Shown: positions 58,177-64,000 of the stretch, piece by piece
How the letters are laid out: every line of letters starts with the position of its first letter
Position numbering within the stretch: the first letter of the stretch is position 1
NCBI GenBank assembly: GCA_027490095.1
Contig: JAIXYT010000008.1
Location: forward strand, 36,862 to 100,861
DNA: 64,000 nt
Direction of reading: 5' to 3'
Source: Sphingomonadales bacterium
Lineage (GTDB): Bacteria > Pseudomonadota > Alphaproteobacteria > Sphingomonadales > Sphingomonadaceae
The notes under the pieces: generated by a model
Seen by the model: the letters and a program-made list of their open reading frames with translations, nothing else
What the model was told of the DNA's origin: nothing
The model's database searches: none
Program-made: the position numbers and the translations under genes

Positions 58177-59558
58177 GCGCGGTCGCGGATATAGGCCTTG
58201 AGCGCCTCTGCGTCGGCGGGGAGCCGATCGTAGCGCTCGGCGCGGTCGAACAGGTGGGCGACGCGGCGGGGGAGGCCGGGGCGAACGCCGGACGCACGCT
58301 CCACCGCGTCGGGGAACTTGGCGGGGTGGGCGGTGGCCAGCGTGACGGTGGGGCCGTCGAGGTCGGCCTCTGCGCGGCGGGCGGCGGCGAGGCCGATTGC
58401 CGTGTGCGGGTCCAGCAGCTGGCCGCAGTTGGCGTGGGCCCATTGCAGCGCGCCCATCATCTGGGCTTCGTCGACGCGCTCGGCGCGGAACAGGCGGGCG
58501 GCTTCGGCGCGTTGTGCATCCGTCAGCTGCATCCGGCCGGTCTTCTCGAAGGCCTGCATGGTGCGCCCAAGCGCTTGGCCGTCGCGGCCGTGGAGATCGA
58601 ACAGCAGGCGCTCGAAGTTGGAGGAGACCTGGATGTCCATGGAGGGCGTGACGGTGGGGGCGACGGTGCCGACCGAATAGTCGCCGGCGTTGAGCGCGCG
58701 GGCGAGGATGTCGTTGATGTTGGTGGCGACCAGCAGCTTCGAGACGGGAAGGCCCATGCGGGCCGCGCAATAGCCGGCGAAGACGTCGCCGAAATTGCCG
58801 GTGGGAACCGAGAAGGCGACGGCGCGGTGCGGCGCGCCAAGGCGGACGCCCGCGTAGACATAATAGACGATCTGGGCGAGGAGCCGGGCCCAGTTGATGC
58901 TGTTGACGGCCGAGAGCTGCTGTTCGGCGCGAAAGGCAGGATCGTTGAACAGGGCCTTCACCAGGGCTTGGGCGTCGTCGAAGCTGCCGGCCAGCGCGAT
59001 GTTGAAGACGTTGGGGGCGGCAACCGTCGTCATCTGCCGGCGCTGGACATCCGAGACGCGGCCGTCGGGGTGGAGCATGAAGATGGTGATGCCGGGGCGG
59101 CCGGCCACGGCTTCGATGGCGGCCGAGCCGGTGTCGCCGCTGGTGGCGCCGACGATCGTGATCTTGTCTCCGGCGCCGAGGAATTTGGCGAACAGGCCGC
59201 CGAGGAGCTGGAGGGCGACGTCCTTGAAGGCGAGCGTGGGGCCGTGGAACAGTTCGAGCAGCCACTGGCGGTGGTCGAGCTGGACGAGGGGGGTGACGGC
59301 GGCGTGGCCGAAATCGCCATAGGCTTGCCGGAGGAGCGCCTTCAGTTCGGCGTCGGTGAGGGCGCCTTCGGTGAAGGGGCGGATGACGGTGAAGGCGGTT
59401 TCGAGATAGGAGGCGGACGCTAGGCCCTCGAGGGTCTCGGCCGACAGCTGTGGCCAGTGTGTTGGCAAGTAGAGCCCGCCGTCTGTCGCGAGGCCAGCGA
59501 GCGTGACGCCGCGGAAATCGAGGATGGGGGCCTGCCCCCTGGTGCTCTGATACTGCAT
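58173..59558 (-). CDS. thrC: Threonine synthase
   Basis: A 461-residue PLP enzyme converting O-phosphohomoserine to threonine. The N-terminal MQYQSTRG, LFHGPTLAFKDVALQLLGGL with the PLP Lys near residue 108, VGATSGDTGSAA near 137, and VPTGNFGDVFAGYCAARMGL near 255 are diagnostic for the longer (class 1) bacterial enzymes. It follows SURF1 by 13 bp, so it is transcribed with the oxidase genes, an arrangement known from other alphaproteobacteria. Confidence 0.95.
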   Translation of the reverse strand: MQYQSTRGQAPILDFRGVTLAGLATDGGLYLPTHWPQLSAETLEGLASASYLETAFTVIRPFTEGALTDAELKALLRQAYGDFGHAAVTPLVQLDHRQWLLELFHGPTLAFKDVALQLLGGLFAKFLGAGDKITIVGATSGDTGSAAIEAVAGRPGITIFMLHPDGRVSDVQRRQMTTVAAPNVFNIALAGSFDDAQALVKALFNDPAFRAEQQLSAVNSINWARLLAQIVYYVYAGVRLGAPHRAVAFSVPTGNFGDVFAGYCAARMGLPVSKLLVATNINDILARALNAGDYSVGTVAPTVTPSMDIQVSSNFERLLFDLHGRDGQALGRTMQAFEKTGRMQLTDAQRAEAARLFRAERVDEAQMMGALQWAHANCGQLLDPHTAIGLAAARRAEADLDGPTVTLATAHPAKFPDAVERASGVRPGLPRRVAHLFDRAERYDRLPADAEALKAYIRDRA

Positions 59559-59571
59559 TGCAGCGCGGGAC

Positions 59572-60246
59572 CTAGGACCGGGGGCGGTTGGTTGCAAGCC
59601 AGCGGCGGAGCCACAGGCCGTAGATGACCACGAGGATGGTCGCGAAGCTGAACCACTGGATGGCATAGCTGAGGTGGTTGTTGGAGATGGTGTCGAGGCC
59701 CGGGGGGGCGCTGGGGACGAGGGGTGGCTCGGCGGTATCGAGCACGAGTCCATAGCCTTGCATCCCCGAACCGACGCCCGAGGGCACGACCACGCCAGTC
59801 AGCAGCCCCTTGGGCGGCGCGGCATCGGCCGATCCGCCGGGGCGCGTCATCCAGCCTGCGTTGACCGCCATCATGAGCCCGGTGCGCTCTTCGGGGTTGG
59901 CGACGTTGCACATCGGAAAGATCACCGAATAGCCCGACTGGCCATCGCGGTTTCGGCCTGCCCGTTCCTGCGGGCCGCTGATGCACTGGACATTGGCGCG
60001 GACCCGGCGAAACAGCATGGTCTCTGGTGTCGCGTTGAGATCGATCTCGGCAACGGGGAGATCGCTGTTGCTGGCCATGCGCTCCAGCATCTCGGTCTTC
60101 CACTGCAGCCGCTGCAGTTGCCAGACGCCGAAGCCGATCATGGTCGGAACGGCGAGGGCGACCATCAGTGTGGGCAGAACGGGAAAGCCCCGGCGCTTGC
60201 GCGCCGGGGCTTGCGTGTCCGGTTCGGGGGTCGGCTCAGTGGCCAA
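59572..60246 (-). CDS. SURF1 family cytochrome oxidase assembly protein
   Basis: A protein of up to 224 residues with two membrane helices (about 24-42, [20 protein letters not shown], and about 193-212, [19 protein letters not shown]) framing a periplasmic domain. [11 protein letters not shown] and [11 protein letters not shown] are the two SURF1 hallmarks. It helps insert haem into oxidase subunit I. The start is uncertain. TTG 60246, overlapping the ctaE end, gives a full N-terminus but has no SD and is followed by a perfect hairpin. ATG 60165 would start within helix 1. Confidence 0.8.
   Translation of the reverse strand: MATEPTPEPDTQAPARKRRGFPVLPTLMVALAVPTMIGFGVWQLQRLQWKTEMLERMASNSDLPVAEIDLNATPETMLFRRVRANVQCISGPQERAGRNRDGQSGYSVIFPMCNVANPEERTGLMMAVNAGWMTRPGGSADAAPPKGLLTGVVVPSGVGSGMQGYGLVLDTAEPPLVPSAPPGLDTISNNHLSYAIQWFSFATILVVIYGLWLRRWLATNRPRS
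60185..60212 (-). terminator. Perfect 12-bp hairpin at the ctaE-SURF1 junction
   Basis: On the minus strand: AAGCCCCGGCGC, loop GCAA, GCGCCGGGGCTT. The arms match exactly and the loop is of GNRA type, followed by TCCC. It lies 24 bases after the ctaE stop and within the predicted first 20 codons of SURF1. It looks like an intrinsic terminator or attenuator that would lower expression of SURF1, thrC and later genes. Confidence 0.65.
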
Positions 60247-61060
60247 CCACGGCTGCCCCGAAGTTGGAGCCCCAGATGTAGATGGTGAGGAAGAGGAACA
60301 GCCACACCACGTCGACGAAGTGCCAGTACCAGGCGGCCGCTTCGAAGCCGAAATGCTGCTTGGGCGTGAAGTCGCCGAGGTAGGCGCGCCACAGGCAGAC
60401 GGCAAGGAAAATGGTGCCGACGATCACGTGGAAGCCGTGGAAGCCGGTCGCCATGTAGAAGGTGGCGCCATAGATGTTGCCGGCGAAGCCGAAGGTGGCG
60501 TGGCTGTATTCATAGGCCTGCAGCGCCGAGAAGAGCATGCCGAGAATGATGGTGAGCCACAGCCCCTGCTTGAAGCCCTTGCGGTCGCCGTGGATGAGGG
60601 CGTGGTGCGCCCAGGTGACGGTGGTGCCCGAGAGCAGCAGGATGAGGGTGTTGAGGAGCGGGTAGACGAAGGGATCGAGCGGCTCGATGCCGGTGGGGGG
60701 CCAGACGCCGCCGACGGCTTCACCCGTGGAGGGGAAGAGGGCGGCTGCGAAGAAGGCCCAGAACCAGGCGACGAAGAACATCACCTCAGACGCGATGAAG
60801 AGGATCATCCCGTAGCGGTGGTGGAGCTGGACGACCGGGGTGTGGTCGCCGGCGTTGGCTTCGTCGCGGACGTCGGAGAACCAGAAGAAGAAGGTGGCGA
60901 GCACACCGACGAGGCCGACGGCGGCCATCCACATGCCCCAGCTGTAGCCGTGCCACCAGAAGGTGGAGGAGCCGAGCATCACCATGGCGGAGATGGCGCC
61001 CATCAGCGGCCAGGGGCTGGGGGGCAGGATGTGGAAATCGTGGGTCTTGCCTGAGGCCAT
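60236..61060 (-). CDS. ctaE: Cytochrome c oxidase subunit III
   Basis: A 274-residue, seven-helix subunit of the aa3-type terminal oxidase in the inner membrane. [20 protein letters not shown] at the N-terminus, [20 protein letters not shown] near residue 85, [16 protein letters not shown] near 140 and [20 protein letters not shown] near 205 are hallmarks, and it ends [23 protein letters not shown] 61060 has AGGTGAGA upstream. The 62-bp gap to ctaG carries no gene. Confidence 0.95.
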   Translation of the reverse strand: MASGKTHDFHILPPSPWPLMGAISAMVMLGSSTFWWHGYSWGMWMAAVGLVGVLATFFFWFSDVRDEANAGDHTPVVQLHHRYGMILFIASEVMFFVAWFWAFFAAALFPSTGEAVGGVWPPTGIEPLDPFVYPLLNTLILLLSGTTVTWAHHALIHGDRKGFKQGLWLTIILGMLFSALQAYEYSHATFGFAGNIYGATFYMATGFHGFHVIVGTIFLAVCLWRAYLGDFTPKQHFGFEAAAWYWHFVDVVWLFLFLTIYIWGSNFGAAVVGH

Positions 61061-61122
61061 GTGTCTCACCTGAAGTTATGTTGCACGGGCCCTACTCCGC
61101 AGGGGCGGGGCAGGGCAAGATT

Positions 61123-61740
61123 CTAACGCCCCCGGTGTTCGCCGGAGGCTTGCGGGATTGCCGCCTGCCCGGTGGCGTAGATGCCGGCCGGGCGGGTCGG
61201 TTCCGCGACGGGGAAGAAGCTGTAGGAAAGCGTGATCTCGTCGATGTCGCGCGCGTCCGCGTCGTCGAGGATCGCGGGATCGACATAGAAGACGACCGGC
61301 ATCTCGACGGATTGGCCGGGGGTGAGCGTCTGCTCCTGGAAGCAGAAGCACTGGATCTTGGCGAAATATTTGCCGGCCGCGGCAGGCGTCACGTTGAAGG
61401 TTGCGCTACCGGTGGTGGCCCGCGTGAAGCTGCTGCTGGCCTTGAAGAAGGCCATGTTCTGTTCGCCGATGCGGATTTCCATCGGACCCTGGGCGGGGGC
61501 GAAGGCCCAGGGGAGTCCGCCGCGGACGTTGCCGTCGAAGCGGACCTTGATGGTGCGGCCGGTGACGGGCGTGGCGGCCATGGCTTCGACCCGCTGGGTG
61601 GTGCCGCCGAAACCGGTGACCTGGCAGAAGATGCGGTAGAGCGGGACCGACGCGTAGGCGAGGCCGGCCATGCCGATGGCGACGCTGCCCGCGATAAGGG
61701 CCGTGCGGATGTGGCTGCGGGGTTCGGAGACCGTGTTCAC
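61123..61740 (-). CDS. ctaG: Cytochrome c oxidase assembly protein CtaG/Cox11
   Basis: A 205-residue protein with one N-terminal membrane helix (about 12-32) and a periplasmic immunoglobulin-like domain. YRIFCQVTGFGGTTQ and the copper-binding IQCFCFQEQTLTPGQSVEMP are fully conserved. It delivers copper to the CuB site of subunit I. The start is GTG 61740, overlapping the small upstream gene as GTGA. Confidence 0.95.
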   Translation of the reverse strand: MNTVSEPRSHIRTALIAGSVAIGMAGLAYASVPLYRIFCQVTGFGGTTQRVEAMAATPVTGRTIKVRFDGNVRGGLPWAFAPAQGPMEIRIGEQNMAFFKASSSFTRATTGSATFNVTPAAAGKYFAKIQCFCFQEQTLTPGQSVEMPVVFYVDPAILDDADARDIDEITLSYSFFPVAEPTRPAGIYATGQAAIPQASGEHRGR

Positions 61741-61868
61741 GACACCATCCGCGAGACGGTGATTCCGTAGAAGAGGAAGGCGAAGGCGCCGAGCACCAGG
61801 CCGATCACCAGGTTGCGCCGGCGCCGGCGGGCGAGGAAGGCGGCTTCCTCTTCCGGGGTCCAGCTCAT
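61737..61868 (-). CDS. 43-residue single-helix membrane protein between ctaB and ctaG (CoxF-like)
   Basis: The acidic N-terminus ([13 protein letters not shown]) is followed by a run of five Arg and then one membrane helix ([20 protein letters not shown]). Small proteins of this pattern occupy the same position between ctaB and ctaG in other alphaproteobacteria and are thought to help oxidase assembly. ATG 61868 overlaps the ctaB stop as ATGA, and its own stop overlaps the ctaG start. Confidence 0.75.
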   Translation of the reverse strand: MSWTPEEEAAFLARRRRRNLVIGLVLGAFAFLFYGITVSRMVS

Positions 61869-62818
61869 GCCATCCACCGGTCTGCGACGAGGGCTGCGAA
61901 GATGGCGGCGAGGTAGAGGAGCGAGAATTTGAACAGCGCCTTTTCGGCGGCCATGTCCTTCGCTTGCGTTGTGGTGCTGGCGAAGACGCGGGCGGACAGG
62001 GCCACGAAGGCGAGGCTGAGGAGGGACGCGGGCACGCCATAGATGGGGCCGAGCAGGCCGAGCGCCCAGGGTGCGACGGCGACCGCTGCCAGGACGATGC
62101 TGTAGATCAGGATCTGGCGGCGGGTTTCGGTGATGCCATGGGTGACGGGCAGCATCGGGATGCCGGCCTTTTCGTAATCGATCCGCACGAACAGGGCGAG
62201 CGCCCAGAAGTGGGGCGGTGTCCAGGCGAAGATGATCGCGAAGAGGAGGAGGGGAAGCGCCGTCACGTCTCCGGTGACGGCGGCCCAGCCGATGATCGGC
62301 GGGAAGGCGCCGGCAGCACCCCCGATGACGATGTTCTGCGGCGTGCGGGGCTTCAGCCAGATAGTGTAGACGACGGCGTAGAAGAAGATGGAGAAGGCGA
62401 GCCAGGCGGCGGCCACCCAGTTGGTCGCAAAGCCCAGCGTGACGACCGAGGCCACCGAGAGGATGTTCGCGAAGGCGAGTGCATCCTCGTGGCGCATGCG
62501 CCCGGCCGGGAGCGGCCGCGCGGCGGTGCGTTTCATCATGCCGTCGATGTCGGCTTCCCACCACTGGTTGTACGCAGCCGCCGCACCTGCGCCGACGGCG
62601 ATGCAGAGGATGGCGACGAAGGCGAGGAAGGGGTGGATGGTGCCCGGTGCTGCGAACAGGCCGCAGGCGCCGGTGAAGACCACGAGCGTCATCACCCGGG
62701 GCTTGAGCAGCGCCCAGTAGTCCCGCCATTCCGCCGCAGGAAGGACGGAAGCGCCGGATAGCGGAAGGGCGCCGGTGGGCGCCCTTCCCTGTTCCGTGAT
62801 GGGAGGAGTGCTCGCCAT
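61865..62818 (-). CDS. ctaB: Protohaem IX farnesyltransferase (haem O synthase)
   Basis: A 317-residue UbiA-family prenyltransferase with about nine helices that converts haem B to haem O, precursor of the haem A used by the oxidase. [20 protein letters not shown] near residue 34, the first Asp-rich motif [20 protein letters not shown] near 84, and the second motif [18 protein letters not shown] near 212 are clear. It starts 8 bp after the ctaD stop. Confidence 0.95.
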   Translation of the reverse strand: MASTPPITEQGRAPTGALPLSGASVLPAAEWRDYWALLKPRVMTLVVFTGACGLFAAPGTIHPFLAFVAILCIAVGAGAAAAYNQWWEADIDGMMKRTAARPLPAGRMRHEDALAFANILSVASVVTLGFATNWVAAAWLAFSIFFYAVVYTIWLKPRTPQNIVIGGAAGAFPPIIGWAAVTGDVTALPLLLFAIIFAWTPPHFWALALFVRIDYEKAGIPMLPVTHGITETRRQILIYSIVLAAVAVAPWALGLLGPIYGVPASLLSLAFVALSARVFASTTTQAKDMAAEKALFKFSLLYLAAIFAALVADRWMA

Positions 62819-62826
62819 CGTTCGTC

Positions 62827-64000
62827 TCAGTGGGCCGTCTTCACGTTCCTGAGGTCAGGGACGGTTTCGAACTGGTGGAACGGCGGCGGGGAGGAGAGCG
62901 TCCACTCCAGCGTGGTGGCGCCTTCGCCCCAGGGGTTGTCGGCGGCCTTGCGGCCGGCGACGAGCGACCAGATGATGTTCACGAAGAAGATACCCATGCC
63001 GGCCAGCATGATGGCGTAGCCGTAGGAGGCGATCTCGTTCCAGTAGGCATAGGCTTCCGGATAGTCCGGAATGCGCCGCGGCATGCCGTCCTGGCCCAGG
63101 AAGTGCATCGGGAAGAACAGCACGTTCACGCCGACGAAGAACACCCAGAAGTGCAGCTTGCCGAGCAGTTCGTTGTACTGCCGGCCCGACATCTTTCCGA
63201 ACCAGTAGTAGAAGCCGGCGAACAGGCCGAACACCGCGCCCAGCGAGAGGACGTAGTGGAAGTGGGCGACGACATAGTAGGTGTCGTGCATGTAGGTGTC
63301 GACGCCGCCGTTCGAGAGCACGATGCCGGTGACGCCGCCGACAGTGAACATGAAGATGAAGCCGAGCGCCCAGAGCATCGGGGTCTCGAAGGTCATCTTG
63401 CCGCCCCACATGGTGGCGATCCACGAGAAGATCTTGATGCCGGTGGGCACCGCGATGATCATCGTGGCGGCGGTGAAGTACATCTTGGTGTTCACGCTGA
63501 GGCCCACGGTGAACATGTGGTGGGCCCAGACGATGAATCCGACGAAGCCGATGGCGACCATGGCATAGGCCATGGCGAGGTAGCCGAACACGGGCTTGCG
63601 GCTGAAGGTGGAGATGATCTGGCTGACGATGCCGAAGGCCGGCAGGATCATGATGTAGACTTCGGGGTGGCCGAAGAACCAGAAGAGGTGCTGGTAGAGC
63701 ACCGGATCCCCGCCGCCGGCCGGATCGAAGAAGGTGGTGCCGAAGTTGCGGTCGGTCAGCAGCATGGTGATGGCGCCGGCCAGCACGGGCAGCGACAGCA
63801 GCAGCAGGAAGGCGGTGACCAGCACCGACCAGACGAACAACGGCATCTTGTGCAGCGTCATGCCGGGCGCGCGCATGGTGAGGATCGTGGTGATGAAGTT
63901 GATCGCGCCGGCGAGAACCGGCAGCGCCAGCAGCAGCAGGAAGGCGGTGATCAGCATCGACCAGGCGAACAGCGGCATCTTGTGCAGCGTCATGCCGGGC
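62827..64000 (-). CDS. ctaD: Cytochrome c oxidase subunit I, 5' end beyond the window, with an internal duplication
   Basis: About 390 C-terminal residues of the catalytic subunit are visible. They include the CuB and haem ligands [21 protein letters not shown] and [10 protein letters not shown], and the proton-channel helix region with [20 protein letters not shown]. The C-terminus ([20 protein letters not shown]) is normal. Near the window edge the helix-6 segment occurs twice in tandem with a 44-residue period (63769-63861 and 63901-63993), which is not part of any subunit I I know. The helices before it, including the first haem-a His, lie off the edge. Confidence 0.9.
   Translation of the reverse strand, partial: PGMTLHKMPLFAWSMLITAFLLLLALPVLAGAINFITTILTMRAPGMTLHKMPLFVWSVLVTAFLLLLSLPVLAGAITMLLTDRNFGTTFFDPAGGGDPVLYQHLFWFFGHPEVYIMILPAFGIVSQIISTFSRKPVFGYLAMAYAMVAIGFVGFIVWAHHMFTVGLSVNTKMYFTAATMIIAVPTGIKIFSWIATMWGGKMTFETPMLWALGFIFMFTVGGVTGIVLSNGGVDTYMHDTYYVVAHFHYVLSLGAVFGLFAGFYYWFGKMSGRQYNELLGKLHFWVFFVGVNVLFFPMHFLGQDGMPRRIPDYPEAYAYWNEIASYGYAIMLAGMGIFFVNIIWSLVAGRKAADNPWGEGATTLEWTLSSPPPFHQFETVPDLRNVKTAH
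63769..63993 (-). repeat. Diverged 132-bp tandem duplication inside ctaD
   Basis: Two 93-bp copies, 63901-63993 and 63769-63861, differ at 9 positions by my count (about 90% identical) and are in frame. They encode [20 protein letters not shown]... and [20 protein letters not shown]..., both ending LPVLAGAI. The first is followed by [13 protein letters not shown], which normally precedes this segment, and the second by the normal [14 protein letters not shown]. Confidence 0.85.

Noticed and set aside
1..64000. CRISPR arrays, tRNA or rRNA genes and insertion sequences
   Set aside because: I saw no regularly spaced repeats, no cloverleaf-like conserved blocks and no transposase reading frames.

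Overview
The window looks like a chromosomal stretch from a high-GC alphaproteobacterium, most likely a sphingomonad. The evidence is dense GC-rich coding with many GTG/TTG starts and 1-8 nt overlaps, a TonB receptor next to a catabolic cluster, the cytochrome oxidase assembly gene order followed by thrC and an M16 peptidase, and the helicase - S4 protein - fdxA order typical of alphaproteobacteria. I found no rRNA, tRNA, CRISPR array, insertion sequence or integrase.

Layout. (1) 1-10650: D-amino-acid and peptide scavenging plus a small acyl-CoA module: DgcN-like enzyme (cut by the left edge), secreted S9 peptidase, TetR regulator, acyl-CoA synthetase, MaoC protein, two secreted beta-lactamase-fold serine hydrolases, an XRE-cupin regulator and the decayed remains of a POT peptide transporter. 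(2) 10936-29431: a catabolic cluster of 16 genes with no substrate I can name. It holds a six-gene operon (amidohydrolase, two paralogous P450s, SDR, ThuA-like protein, SDR), a three-gene minus-strand operon (limonene-epoxide-hydrolase family protein, SDR, ACMSD-like amidohydrolase), a VOC protein - MFS transporter - MarR operon, a minus-strand operon for a haem-PQQ quinoprotein and a three-subunit molybdenum hydroxylase, and a divergent TonB receptor. Four promoters carry the same palindrome (core TCGATATCGA) directly abutting the -10 hexamer, so the cluster looks like one regulon, probably under its own MarR protein. (3) 29531-37407 (minus): a compact type IV secretion operon, virB1-2-3-4-6-9-10-11, without virB5, virB7, virB8 or virD4. 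(4) 37854-41161: an exported DUF1800/DUF1501 pair. (5) 41201-48022: an acyl-CoA dehydrogenase, class III CoA-transferase and HTD2-type hydratase operon, the divergent 5-oxoprolinase genes pxpABC, and a GSA-aminomutase-like aminotransferase. (6) 48148-56929: fdxA, S4 protein, SUV3-like helicase, M23 peptidase, APC permease, an exported methyltransferase-like protein and an RlmI-type methyltransferase. (7) 56929-64000 (minus): ctaD (cut by the right edge), ctaB, a 43-residue membrane protein, ctaG, ctaE, SURF1, thrC and an M16 peptidase.

How the genes may work together. In the central cluster the TonB receptor and MFS carrier would import a hydrophobic or cyclic compound; the P450s and epoxide hydrolase would oxygenate and open it; SDRs, the quinoprotein and the molybdenum hydroxylase would oxidise alcohols and aldehydes; and the amidohydrolases would cleave or decarboxylate the products. 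This order is inference. Several of these enzymes depart from their family at key residues: both P450s have His for the I-helix acid, both amidohydrolases have a changed metal-binding Asp, and one SDR lacks YxxxK. The other striking oddity is a diverged 132-bp tandem duplication inside ctaD at the right edge, which adds 44 residues around helix 6.
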